A stretch of 64,000 bases of DNA from Coprococcus phoceensis (lineage in GTDB: Bacteria; Bacillota; Clostridia; Lachnospirales; Lachnospiraceae). The position numbers and the translations under genes are program-made. Below are positions 7,283-15,030 of the stretch, in pieces. The stretch lies in assembly GCF_900104635.1 (NCBI RefSeq), contig NZ_FNWC01000006.1:124001-188000 (forward strand). The letters run 5' to 3'. Every line of letters begins with the position of its first letter. The stretch's first letter is position 1. The notes beneath the pieces are model-generated. The model had not been told where the DNA came from and searched no databases. It saw only the letters and a list, made by a program, of their open reading frames with translations.

Positions 7283-8053
7283 AAGTGACGAAAAGATTAA
7301 ACTGGCTAGTATTGATGAATTGCTTGGTGTGGTAAATGAAGAATCTGCAATGGAGATAGAGATCAGTAAGATCCATCCATTTAAAAATCATCCGTTCAAG
7401 GTGCTGGATGATGAAAAGATGCAGGACTCACAACTATTCCGGCAATCGTAAGAGAATTATCAGATGATGATGCCATTGTGGCGATGGTGGATGCTAACAT
7501 TCAGCGAGAGGAACTGTTGCCCAGTGAGAAAGCCTTTGCTTATAAGATGAAACTTGATGCAATGAAAAGACAGGGGAGTCGGACAGATTTAACTTTGTGC
7601 CAAAGTGGCACGAAGTCGAGAACAGATCAGTTATTAGGAGAACAGGTTGGAGAAAGTGCACGAAGTGTTCAGCGTTATATCCGACTGACAGAATTAATTC
7701 CGGAACTTCTTGATCTGGTAGATAACAAAAAGCTTCAATTCACGGTTGCTGTCAATATCTCCTACATCGATAAGGAAGTACAGGGATGGATCTACGAATA
7801 TATCAGCGACACCGGATTCATCAAACCAAAACAGATTGCAGCACTCAGAAATCAGCTGAATGATGGACAAATCAATCAGATTCAGATGTTATCGATTTTC
7901 AATAACTGTGTGATGGCAAAGAAAGTATCCCGGTCTCTTACTTTCTCAGAAAAGAAACTGACAAAGTATTTTCCGGATGATTATACAGCCAAAGATATGG
8001 AGCAGGTGATTGAATCATTATTAGAAAAGTGGATGCAGGAACAGTCCTGTTAA
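7272..8053 (+). pseudogene. Second parB, broken by internal deletion
   Basis: The N-terminal part opens at ATG 7272 (GGAGG upstream, overlapping the end of parA) and reads MKNRSDEKIK through HPFKVLDDEKMQD, then hits TAA at 7449-7451. The C-terminal part is open in another frame from about 7430 to 8053 (IPAIVRELSDDDAIVAMVDAN, then QRYIRLTELIPELLDL). The missing stretch, some 40 residues, would have carried the GHRR motif, judged against the intact parB upstream. Both halves clearly derive from a ParB-family gene. A 191-residue C-terminal protein starting at 7478 could still be made and would keep the DNA-binding helix-turn-helix without the nucleotide-binding domain. Confidence 0.85.
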
Positions 8054-8131
8054 GGAGAGAAAAAGCTAAGAAAACAATGTCAAAGAAGTTTAAAAAGAGG
8101 ACTTCTTAGCAGAAAATGAAAGGAGGAAATT

Positions 8132-9130
8132 ATGGAGAAAAAAATGACATTTAATTATTTTTACGGTACCGAAGCTGACCAGTTCAGCTTCTACCGTATA
8201 CCAAAAGCATTATTTACAGATAGTTACTTTAAAGATTTATCAAGCGATGCCAAAATTTTATATGGATTGATGCTGGATCGAATGTCTCTGTCCATCAAGA
8301 ATCAGTGGTTTGATGAAAAAAACAGAGCATATATTTACTTTTCGATAGAAGATATCATGGAATTACTTAATTGCGGTCGAAATAAAGCAATCAAATCCAT
8401 GCAGGAACTGGATGATGAAACCGGAATTGGTCTGATCGAGAAACGCAGACAGGGGTTTGGAAAGGTGAACATTATTTACGTGAAAACCTTTATGCTGGAG
8501 AAAACAGAAGAGAAATCACTGGAGGAAGAATTAGAGAAGTTTAAAAAACAAACTTCTGAGAAAAATGAGGAATCTACAGAAGTTTACAATTCAAACTTCA
8601 TGAAGTCCCAAAATCAAACTTCTAGAAGTCTCGAAAACAAACTTCAAGAAGTTTACATTTCAAACCCTAATTATACTAATCTTAGTGATACTGAAATGAA
8701 TTATAATAAATCTAATCAAATCGTATCTGCAGATGAGAATAGATCCGATGGCGATAATCCTACTGAGGAATATCAGGCTTATGAAAATCTGGTCAAAGAG
8801 ACCGTTGATTATGAGTCACTGGAAGTAACCCATCATGACGATATGCGACAGGTTGATGAAATCGTAAACCTGATCATAGAAACTGTGATGTGTAAAAACG
8901 ACAAGATCTTGATCGCCAGCAACTGGTATCCGGCGTCACTGGTGAAGAAAAAGTTTTTGATGCTGACTTATTCACATATAGAGTATGTCTTGCACTGTAT
9001 GAGCGGGAATACAAGCAAAGTGAAGAACATCAAGAAATATTTACTGGCAGCTCTGTTTAATGCACCGTCTACGATGAACGGGTATTATCAGGCAGAGGTG
9101 AACCATGATATGCCAGGACTGGCAAGATAG
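8132..9130 (+). CDS. RepA_N-type replication initiator with DUF6017-like C-terminus
   Basis: A 332-residue replication initiator of the RepA_N class found on low-GC Gram-positive plasmids and Tn1549-like ICEs. The N-terminal winged-helix region (residues 1-120) shows the family pattern FYRIPKALF, LSSDAKILYGLMLDRM and the LLNCGRNKAIKSMQEL recognition helix. A low-complexity linker (about 130-200) corresponds at DNA level to repeated AACTTC motifs (see 8548-8656). The C-terminal domain (about 235-320) resembles DUF6017, common in ICE RepA proteins. ATG 8132 has AAAGGAGG upstream. It would initiate replication of the excised circular element. Confidence 0.9.
   Translation: MEKKMTFNYFYGTEADQFSFYRIPKALFTDSYFKDLSSDAKILYGLMLDRMSLSIKNQWFDEKNRAYIYFSIEDIMELLNCGRNKAIKSMQELDDETGIGLIEKRRQGFGKVNIIYVKTFMLEKTEEKSLEEELEKFKKQTSEKNEESTEVYNSNFMKSQNQTSRSLENKLQEVYISNPNYTNLSDTEMNYNKSNQIVSADENRSDGDNPTEEYQAYENLVKETVDYESLEVTHHDDMRQVDEIVNLIIETVMCKNDKILIASNWYPASLVKKKFLMLTYSHIEYVLHCMSGNTSKVKNIKKYLLAALFNAPSTMNGYYQAEVNHDMPGLAR
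8548..8656 (+). repeat. Iteron block inside repA (candidate origin)
   Basis: Three copies of AACTTCNNGAAGT lie at 8594, 8617 and 8640, exactly 23 bp apart; a degenerate copy fits the same period at 8571 (AATCTACAGAAGT), and further half-sites occur at 8536 (GAAGTT) and 8551 (AACTTC). Because 23 is not a multiple of three, the encoded protein does not repeat, so the repetition is a property of the DNA. RepA_N plasmids such as pAD1 are known to carry their origin within the initiator gene; assigning that role here is inference. Confidence 0.78.
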
Positions 9131-9139
9131 GAGGTGCGC

Positions 9140-9436
9140 ATGTTTATCATAAAACTTGCAGGGAAAATATTATTAGTGCCGGTATGGCTAATCCTTTTTG
9201 TGATTGGCTTGGCAGTGAAAATGACAGTACAGACTTATGCGGTTGTCAGAGGAATCCTTGGGTTCATATTCACGTTGTTGATTATAGCGACTGCATACTG
9301 TTACCATGACTGGGTTCAGGTTGCATTCCTGTTTGTGCTGAGCACTATTCTGTATCTGATTTTGTTTGCAGGAGTGGTTGTAGATACTGTACTGGACATG
9401 ACAAGAGAATCTATTATTGATTTTATTTTATCTTGA
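9140..9436 (+). CDS. Small multi-helix membrane protein of the plasmid-like module
   Basis: A 98-residue hydrophobic protein with apparent membrane helices at about residues 8-30, 38-56 and 59-80. ATG 9140 is chosen (AGGAGG at 9129-9134) over the in-frame GTG at 9134, which would lie inside the ribosome site. It follows repA by 9 bases. Similar small membrane proteins follow repA in many Tn1549-like elements, but their function is unknown. Confidence 0.7.
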   Translation: MFIIKLAGKILLVPVWLILFVIGLAVKMTVQTYAVVRGILGFIFTLLIIATAYCYHDWVQVAFLFVLSTILYLILFAGVVVDTVLDMTRESIIDFILS

Positions 9437-9444
9437 GGAGTGAA

Positions 9445-9783
9445 GTGGTCTCAATGATCTGGCAATATTTGAAATTACCTGAGGAATCCAGAAAGAGGGT
9501 GAAAGCAGATCTGATTGATGTACATGAGAACTGTGGGAAAGAAGATTTCAAGATTCCGGATCTCTATGACATTGTTCCCAAAGAGGAAATTGCAGAATTT
9601 GAGGACATCATGCGTAAGATCATAACAGGAATTATCTCTGAGGCCAGTGGTATAGCCACCTGGGTGTATGTGCAGAAATATGAGAAACACAAAACTCTGG
9701 ATGAAATGCTGCAAGAGTGGCAAGGCGCAGGCCAGTTTATTATTGTCATGGATACCTGGTTCGAAAGATTGATGGCAGAATAA
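9445..9783 (+). CDS. Hypothetical acidic protein of the plasmid-like module
   Basis: A roughly 112-residue soluble protein, rich in Glu, Asp and Lys, with predicted helical segments (EESRKRVKADLIDVHENCG, EEIAEFEDIMRKII) and a Trp-containing C-terminal half. No family is recognised. Start choices in frame are TTG 9433, GTG 9445 and ATG 9454; GTG 9445 fits best with GAGGAG at 9435-9440, though ATG 9454 is possible. It is translationally coupled to the preceding membrane protein. It is the last gene of the replication/partition module before decayed chromosomal genes begin. Confidence 0.6.
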   Translation: MVSMIWQYLKLPEESRKRVKADLIDVHENCGKEDFKIPDLYDIVPKEEIAEFEDIMRKIITGIISEASGIATWVYVQKYEKHKTLDEMLQEWQGAGQFIIVMDTWFERLMAE

Positions 9784-9847
9784 TAGATGCTGTGATAGAA
9801 TGAAGAAAACGATTTGAAGTGCAAATCGGTATTTTATGAGGTGAGTT

Positions 9848-10130
9848 ATGTAAAAAGCAAAAGCAATTAATATTTTGGGAGAATTTTGTGGCAAGCGTGA
9901 TATAGAAGAATTTACACAAAATGTATTAGAAAAAAATTGGAATCAATCAGGCTGATGTAATGGTTTTATTTGGAGGAAGCATTATAGCCGGTGGTGATAT
10001 TCTTGCTGAAGCCATTCAGAACGAAGTGGCAAAGAAAAATATTATTGTCGGAGGTGCTGGACACACAACAGAGACATTGAGAAATGTTGCTGGAGCAACA
10101 GATTATTTTAGGGAATTTAGGTTATTTTAT
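9848..10130 (+). pseudogene. YdcF/DUF218-like protein, N-terminal remnant
   Basis: A nonsense codon (TAA) directly follows the ATG at 9848; the frame then reads KAKAINILGEFCGKRDIEEF, and after a run of A residues near 9931 the reading shifts to GINQADVMVLFGGSIIAGGD continuing to TTETLRN. These are the beginning and the GGS(I/S) nucleotide/ligand-binding region of the DUF218 (YdcF-like) fold. The rest of the domain is missing; unrelated sequence follows to the ribosome site of the next gene. One nonsense, one frameshift and a 3' truncation leave no function. Confidence 0.7.
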
Positions 10131-10168
10131 TTAGTAACAAGGAAAGATAGAAAGGTGTGGATGTTTAT

Positions 10169-11701
10169 ATGGCAAAGAAATTAGACTTAAACAAACCAGT
10201 ATTTGAATTGGTTCAGGAATATCCTGAGCTTGTAGATGTTTTAAAGGATTTAGGATTTTCAGAGATTACAAAGCCTGCAATGCTTAACTCTGTGGGACGC
10301 ATCACAACAATTCCAAAGGGAGCTAAGATGAGAAACATATCCATGATGAAGGTTGTGCCGGCACTTATGAGTAATGGGTTTGAACTTATTGGGAAGATGC
10401 CAAATATCTTTGCACTTGGAAAGAATAATGCAGGAGACGAGACCAGCAGTGAAGATGGGGCTTTTCAGGAAAATACAAGAGAAAAGATAAAGAGCTATTT
10501 AAAGCGACTTGGAGAAGGCGAAGACTTAGAGAGTGTGCGCAAAGACTTCGTAGAGAATTTTTCAGAGGTAGAGGCATCTGAAATTATGAAAGCTGAGCAG
10601 GAGCTAATTAAGGAAGGCACACCAATCACAGAAGTGCAGAAATTGTGCGATGTTCACAGTGCTTTATTTCACGGTGCAACAAAGGAAGAAAAGATTGCAA
10701 ATGCGGAAAAAGCAGTAGAAGAGTCACTTAAGAAAGAGGAGACATCTAAGAAACTGATGCCGGATGCATACAATCAGAAGCATGCTGCAGCAAAGACTCT
10801 TAGAGAAACTGTTGGACATCCGATGTATCGATGGGCTCTTGAAAACGAGAAGATAGCCGCATTGATTCATGAAATTCAAGGAGATATTGAGTCTGGGAAT
10901 GATGTAGGAGAGAAGCTATCTGAGCTTCGACAGATTTCTATTCATTATGCAGAAAAAGGAGATCTTGTCTATCCGGTATTAAAGGTACGCTATGAGATCT
11001 CAGGACCTTCGGATGTGATGTGGACAGTGGATGATGAAATTCGTGATGAGCTAGCTGCACTTGATAAAATATCAGATTATGATGAAGAATGGATGAACCG
11101 ACTTCAGACAGTTCTCAAACGAGCAGATGAGATGATCTATAAAGAAAATAATATTTTATACCCTATCTGCGCAGTGAATTTCAGCAGGGAAGAGTGGTAT
11201 GGCATTTACGAGGATGCTAAGGACTATGCACCTGTGTTTGGAGTAGAAATGATCTGGGATGAGGCAGAAAAATATAGTGCTGATAAAAAAGCAAGAACAG
11301 AGGCGGCTCTAAGCGATGGAGAAATCATATTAAGTGGTGGTCATATGACAGTTCCACAGCTGGAAGCACTTCTCAATACATTGCCTATCGAGATTACATT
11401 TGTGGATGATAATAATATCAATCGCTTCTTCAACGAAGGACCAAAGGTGTTCAAACGCCCTCAGATGGCGATTGACAGGGAAGTATTTTCTTGCCATCCA
11501 CCTAAGATAGAACCGATGGTGCGAGCAATTTTAGATGATTTTAGAAATAATAAGCGTGACAGAGTTCCAGTTTGGATGGAGAAGAATGGAAAACCATTCC
11601 TTGTAACATATATGGCAGTAAGAGATAAGAAAGGCAATTATCTTGGAACGGTTGAAGTAGTACAGGATATGCAGTTTGCAAAAGAGCATTTTGAACAATA
11701 A
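10169..11701 (+). CDS. DUF438 family protein: DUF1858 + DUF438 + hemerythrin-like + PAS
   Basis: A 510-residue cytosolic protein. Domains in order: DUF1858 (about 1-65, KPVFELVQEYPELVDVLKDLGF), DUF438 (about 85-160), a hemerythrin-like helical bundle (about 205-350, with HPMYRWALENEKIAALIHEI and ISIHYAEKGDLVYPVL), and a C-terminal PAS domain (about 390-505, ending MAVRDKKGNYLGTVEVVQDMQ). Proteins of this type are thought to sense oxygen, nitric oxide or iron-linked redox state in anaerobes. The start is ATG 10169 (GGTGTGG upstream), not the in-frame GTG at 10157. The Crp/Fnr gene at 12314-12991 nearby suggests an old redox-stress cluster. It is intact amid decayed genes. Confidence 0.88.
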   Translation: MAKKLDLNKPVFELVQEYPELVDVLKDLGFSEITKPAMLNSVGRITTIPKGAKMRNISMMKVVPALMSNGFELIGKMPNIFALGKNNAGDETSSEDGAFQENTREKIKSYLKRLGEGEDLESVRKDFVENFSEVEASEIMKAEQELIKEGTPITEVQKLCDVHSALFHGATKEEKIANAEKAVEESLKKEETSKKLMPDAYNQKHAAAKTLRETVGHPMYRWALENEKIAALIHEIQGDIESGNDVGEKLSELRQISIHYAEKGDLVYPVLKVRYEISGPSDVMWTVDDEIRDELAALDKISDYDEEWMNRLQTVLKRADEMIYKENNILYPICAVNFSREEWYGIYEDAKDYAPVFGVEMIWDEAEKYSADKKARTEAALSDGEIILSGGHMTVPQLEALLNTLPIEITFVDDNNINRFFNEGPKVFKRPQMAIDREVFSCHPPKIEPMVRAILDDFRNNKRDRVPVWMEKNGKPFLVTYMAVRDKKGNYLGTVEVVQDMQFAKEHFEQ

Positions 11702-11710
11702 GGAGGGCAA

Positions 11711-12253
11711 GGATATGCACCGAATCGTGTGATTGGATCAGGAACGGTTCTGGATACAGCAAGACTAAAAGAACGTCTCGGGGAGCATCTGGAAGTAGAT
11801 AGTCGAAGTGTTCATGCGTTTATTGTTGGAGAACATGGAGACAGTGAGATTGCCGCTTGGTCAAGTGCCAACGTGTCAGGTATTCCACTCCATGATTTCT
11901 GCGAGATGAGAGGGCATCATGACCATGAAGGAGCTACGTCAGAAATTGCGGAGAAAGTAAAAAACAGCGCCTATGAAATTATTCAAAGGAAGGGTGCTAC
12001 TTATTATGGAATAGCAATGTCGGTAAAGAGAATATGTGAAGCTATAATCAGAGATGAACGTTCGATACTTCCAATTTCAACAATGATGGATGGAGAATAC
12101 GGAATCAAGGATGTAGTTCTGTCTATGCCAAGTATTGTAGGTGCAGAAGGATTTATATCAAAGGTTCCCATTTCACTATCTGAAGATGAAATCAAGGCAT
12201 TACACAAATCAGCTGAAACACTGAAATCAGTGCTGGAAGAGGCATTGGAATAA
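11711..12253 (+). pseudogene. L-lactate dehydrogenase, C-terminal fragment
   Basis: About 180 residues of lactate dehydrogenase remain in frame, from GYAPNRVIGSGT through the substrate-binding half: GEHGDSE contains the catalytic histidine, and GIAMSVKRICEAI and the C-terminal helices are intact. The first ~140-150 residues, including the whole Rossmann NAD-binding GxGxxG region, are absent; the junction lies at about 11708, directly after GGAGGGCAA behind the DUF438 gene. A GTG at 11729 could start a truncated protein, but without the coenzyme domain it cannot be an active dehydrogenase. A strong terminator (12287-12313) still follows. Confidence 0.9.
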
Positions 12254-12286
12254 AATTGTTGTGAAATCGCATACAGCGTATGTGGC

Positions 12287-12313
12287 AAAGGGGATGGGCG
12301 CATCCCCTTTTTT
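12287..12313 (+). terminator. Intrinsic terminator after the ldh remnant
   Basis: AAAGGGGATG pairs with CATCCCCTTT across the loop GGCG, followed by TTTC. It abuts the 3' end of the convergent Crp/Fnr gene. Confidence 0.85.
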
Positions 12314-12991
12314 CTATAGTAAAAGTTTCATTTTTTTATCGCTAACTTCTATAAGATTTTCATCTTGCATACGACCAAGTTCTCTGGACAGTGCACTTCG
12401 GTTTACACCTAAGAATTCTGCAAGTGCTGTCTGTGTAAAGGGAACATGGAGATACCCTTCTGAGTCTGGCGCTAAACTATGCAAATAGATTAGAATTCGA
12501 TCTCTTAAAGATTTCTGATTTGCAATTCTTAGTTTTAGATTTGAAAAAACATTTTGTGAGGCAAGTATTTTGAGCATGTTAGTGGTTAAATTCAGTTGGT
12601 AAGAGCATGGACAGGAAGAACCGCTTATAATACCTTTAAGATTAATTAACATAATGGTGCAGTTAGTCAATGCTTTTAGCTGTATTGGACTGTATGGTGT
12701 TTGCACGCATGCCAGGGCTTCTGCAAATGATCGACCACGTTCAAAATGATTCATATTGATTTTGCTGTAGTTTTCATTGATAAATGATCCTTCAACTGTT
12801 CCATCAAGCACAATTCCGGAATATAACAAAGGTTCTCCTAGGTGTTGAATTAATTCGTCTTTTTCAAAAGAGAGAATTGAGGCCTGGAGGAAGTTGAAAA
12901 TTTGCGGATAGTGTTCAAGAGGAATTCCTTCAAATAGCTTTGCTTTCGATAGTATCGGAAGATACTTCTGATAATCATCTAGTTTCTTCAT
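12314..12991 (-). CDS. Crp/Fnr family transcriptional regulator
   Basis: A 225-residue regulator with an N-terminal cyclic-nucleotide-binding-like beta barrel (about 20-130) and a C-terminal Crp-type winged helix (about 150-222), with the recognition region TQTALAEFLGVNRSALSRELGRM. No N-terminal cysteine cluster of FNR type is present, though CPC occurs mid-protein. Family members in Clostridia often control nitrosative or redox-stress genes such as hcp. It is transcribed divergently from the cupin remnants at 13117. The target genes are not provable here. ATG at 12989-12991; AAAGGATGG upstream on the minus strand. Confidence 0.9.
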   Translation of the reverse strand: MKKLDDYQKYLPILSKAKLFEGIPLEHYPQIFNFLQASILSFEKDELIQHLGEPLLYSGIVLDGTVEGSFINENYSKINMNHFERGRSFAEALACVQTPYSPIQLKALTNCTIMLINLKGIISGSSCPCSYQLNLTTNMLKILASQNVFSNLKLRIANQKSLRDRILIYLHSLAPDSEGYLHVPFTQTALAEFLGVNRSALSRELGRMQDENLIEVSDKKMKLLL

Positions 12992-13116
12992 ATGCTTATT
13001 ACCATCCTTTCAAATGAAATTTTATCATATCATCGATATTGTTGCTACAGCAACAGAAAAACAAGAGGCCTATGGATAAAATAATAGATGTAAAGAAGAG
13101 AAAGAGAGGTGGAAAC

Positions 13117-13332
13117 GATGAAAGAACAAGCTGGAAAAATTATAGATTTTGTAAGAGAAAACAGAACAGTGCCAGGGTGTACCATCTCGAAGCAAATCTA
13201 TCATGAGAATGGCACAGGGATATCAATTTTTTGCCTGGAGAAAGTATTCTAACACCTATTCAACGGTCGGTTGGAGTTAGTGCAATAAAAGATTCTATAT
13301 ATAAAGAGATTGAATTTCGAAAGGAGACTATT
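13117..13332 (+). pseudogene. Cupin-type protein, 5' and 3' pieces with the middle lost
   Basis: ATG 13117 (GAGAGGTGG upstream) opens a frame reading MKEQAGKIIDFVRENR and TISKQIYHENGTGISIF, which then runs into a frameshift/deletion near 13230. In another frame, LPGESILTPIQRSVGVSAIKDSIYKEIEF continues without a stop into the next cupin gene. The pattern FxPGESIL is typical of the end of a cupin barrel, so the central barrel has been deleted. It lies divergent from the Crp/Fnr gene, which may have regulated it. Confidence 0.6.
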
Positions 13333-13658
13333 ATGAACGAGGTAATCAAGGCGGGAGAAGTATTTAAGTTAGCAGAGTTACTTCCATATCAGGAAGGAAA
13401 GATTGTAAATATGGATTTGGCGCATAATGACAAGATGAAATTTGTTGTTATGAGTTTTGATGCAGGACAGGTCTTTCAGAGCATGCAGCTCCGGGAGAAG
13501 CCCTTGTGATGGCACTTGATGGAGAGGCTGTGATTGGATATGAGGGACAGGAGCAGGTGATCCACGCAGGAGAAACTTTTAAGTTTGATAAGTTTGGAAA
13601 GCACTCAGTAAGTGCAACAAAGCAGTTCAAAATGGCACTGTTATTGGTTCTTGAGTAA
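13333..13658 (+). pseudogene. Small cupin-domain protein with one frameshift
   Basis: ATG 13333 follows AAGGAG and starts MNEVIKAGEVFKLAELL. At about 13470 the frame breaks (GACAGGTCTTT where a cupin would need an extra G). In the shifted frame the barrel continues GLSEHAAPGEALVMALDGEA through VIHAGETFKFDKFGKHSV to TAA at 13656-13658. A single missing G would restore a ~109-residue single-domain cupin. It may be a genuine recent frameshift or a sequence error. The retained SEH and H motifs are metal-ligand positions in cupins. Confidence 0.75.
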
Positions 13659-13676
13659 ATATGAGGAGATATCGCT

Positions 13677-13727
13677 ATGAACTATTTAGAGATTGAAAAA
13701 GTAATCGGAAGACAGATTATTGATTCC
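13677..13727 (+). pseudogene. Enolase, first 17 codons only
   Basis: ATG 13677 behind GAGGAG opens MNYLEIEKVIGRQIIDS, which matches the conserved start of bacterial enolase just before its SRGNPTVE motif. The homology ends at 13727; the following bases belong to the tail of an oppositely oriented gene. This is a deletion scar that removed nearly all of an eno copy. An intact enolase presumably exists elsewhere in the genome. Confidence 0.7.
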
Positions 13728-13739
13728 ACTGCCCCATTG

Positions 13740-13895
13740 GAAAGCAGCAAGTGCATATAACGAATACTGTGAGCGGGGAGTGGCTTTTAGTCCATCCTCT
13801 GCCTTATTACAGTCAATGCGTAACATATATCCGGCAGATGTATAAATGTCAATGCTGTTGTGATACATGTTGTATTTTGCGTAAATGGTATTCAT
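13740..13895 (-). pseudogene. DUF6061-like small protein, 3'-truncated
   Basis: On the minus strand, ATG 13893-13895 (GGAGA upstream) opens MNTIYAKYNMYHNSIDIY and continues to CNKAEDGLKATPRSQYSLYALA, resembling small DUF6061-type proteins of Lachnospiraceae. The C-terminal part is replaced by sequence running antisense into the enolase fragment, giving a chimeric end before a stop at 13686-13688. The two truncated genes meet tail to tail at about 13730-13740. The family assignment is from memory of the N-terminal pattern and is tentative. Confidence 0.5.
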
Positions 13896-13994
13896 GTTGT
13901 GTCTCCTTCAAATCAATAAAAATATAGAAGCATTTCAATCAGTTCACCATGTCATTTTCATTTTATGTTATAATGTGTTATCAGATTTTTTTTG

Positions 13995-14065
13995 CCCTTG
14001 TATTTTCCCTTATCAGAGTTCGTAAACTTATATGGGAAGATATAACACAAGGGAAACAATAAGGG
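13995..14065. repeat. Imperfect inverted repeat of CCCTTRT units in a non-coding gap
   Basis: The arm 13995-14013 (CCCTTGTATTTTCCCTTAT) faces 14047-14065 (ACAAGGGAAACAATAAGGG), so CCCTTGT/ACAAGGG and CCCTTAT/ATAAGGG pairs flank a 33-base AT-rich centre. The surrounding gap (13896-14218) has no gene. It could be a recombinase half-site pair or an operator; nothing more can be said. Confidence 0.4.
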
Positions 14066-14218
14066 AAAGCTCACCTGCGACAAATCCAGCGTTTTCAAAG
14101 GTTTACAGTGAATTTAATAACAAAATATAACAGTTATTAAATTTCCTAAAACAGGTGAAATCTCAATCGGTATTTATCAGAAAATGAGGAATAGTTGAAA
14201 TGGAGGCGCTATAATAAC

Positions 14219-14542
14219 ATGAAGATTGAAGGGAACCAGAAAGAACTGGATGCAATGGTAGAATTTCATAAGGGAAACCGTGTCGAGGGACTGAGACTGC
14301 AAGAAGAATTTGCAGCGGAATTTCGTAAGGAGTATAAAGACAAAGATCACTGTCCTTGCCTGAAAGCCTGTCGTTATCACGGAAACTGTAAGGAATGTGT
14401 AGCAATCCACAGAGCGCATCAGGAACATGTTCCTAATTGTATGCGACCATTGATTAATAAAAAATTGAAATTGATGTCAGAATTAACAGAGCATACCTTG
14501 GCAAATGAAATAGAAGCTCCACATGAGATTTTAAGAAAATAG
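14219..14542 (+). CDS. Small cysteine/histidine-rich protein, function unknown
   Basis: A 107-residue cytosolic protein. Residues about 42-78 hold a dense Cys/His cluster (CPCLKACRYHGNCKECVAIH, then HVPNC), which looks like a metal- or cluster-binding site. The rest is charged and helical. ATG 14219 is preferred over TTG 14195 because GGAGGCG lies 11 bases before it. Annotated relatives in Clostridia are hypothetical; I do not assign a function. A palindrome GTCAAA-TTCAAG-TTTGAC just after the stop may be a weak terminator or the next gene's operator. Confidence 0.7.
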   Translation: MKIEGNQKELDAMVEFHKGNRVEGLRLQEEFAAEFRKEYKDKDHCPCLKACRYHGNCKECVAIHRAHQEHVPNCMRPLINKKLKLMSELTEHTLANEIEAPHEILRK

Positions 14543-14576
14543 GCAAGTCAAATTCAAGTTTGACGGAGTAATAAAT

Positions 14577-15020
14577 ATGAAAATCCGAGAAGTGAATGAG
14601 AATAAAAAGCAATTTATAGCATTATTGTTATTAGCTGATGAGCAGGAAAATATGATTGATCACTATCTTGAAAAAGGTACTATGTATGTACTTGAAGATG
14701 GTAATGTAAAAGCTGAATGTGTCGTTACTGATGAAGATAATGGAATACTTGAAATTAAAAATATTGCAGTTGATCCTCAGAATCAAGGACAGGGCTATGG
14801 AAAAGCATTGATTGACTTCCTTTCAAGTAAATATGCAGATGAATATTCTATTTTGCAGGTTGGAACAGGTGATAGCCCGTTGACCGTACCGTTTTATGAA
14901 AAATGCGGATTTGTCCGATCTCACAATATTCCGAATTTCTTTACGGACAATTATGACCACCCAATTTATGAGTGTGGTGTACAGTTAATAGATATGGTAT
15001 ATTTGCAAAGATGTTTATAA
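14577..15020 (+). CDS. GNAT family N-acetyltransferase
   Basis: A 147-residue single-domain acetyltransferase. The acetyl-CoA binding signature is visible in motif A as NIAVDPQNQGQGYGKALIDFL (about 61-81), followed by VPFYEKCGF (about 105-113) of motif B. The substrate is unknown. It is followed after the stop by a 20-base sequence (TTCCAGTTTTTGAAACTGAG) that recurs after another GNAT at 17716. It appears intact, unlike the GNATs at 16026 and 17475. Confidence 0.88.
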   Translation: MKIREVNENKKQFIALLLLADEQENMIDHYLEKGTMYVLEDGNVKAECVVTDEDNGILEIKNIAVDPQNQGQGYGKALIDFLSSKYADEYSILQVGTGDSPLTVPFYEKCGFVRSHNIPNFFTDNYDHPIYECGVQLIDMVYLQRCL

Positions 15021-15030
15021 CTTCCAGTTT

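Noticed and set aside
8548..8656. CRISPR-like array
   Set aside because: Repeat units are only 13 bp with 10-bp gaps inside a coding sequence and no cas genes; iterons fit better.
13333..13509. Intact 92-residue protein from 13231
   Set aside because: The frame joins the end of one cupin with the first half of another and ends at a frameshift; it is a pseudogene artefact.
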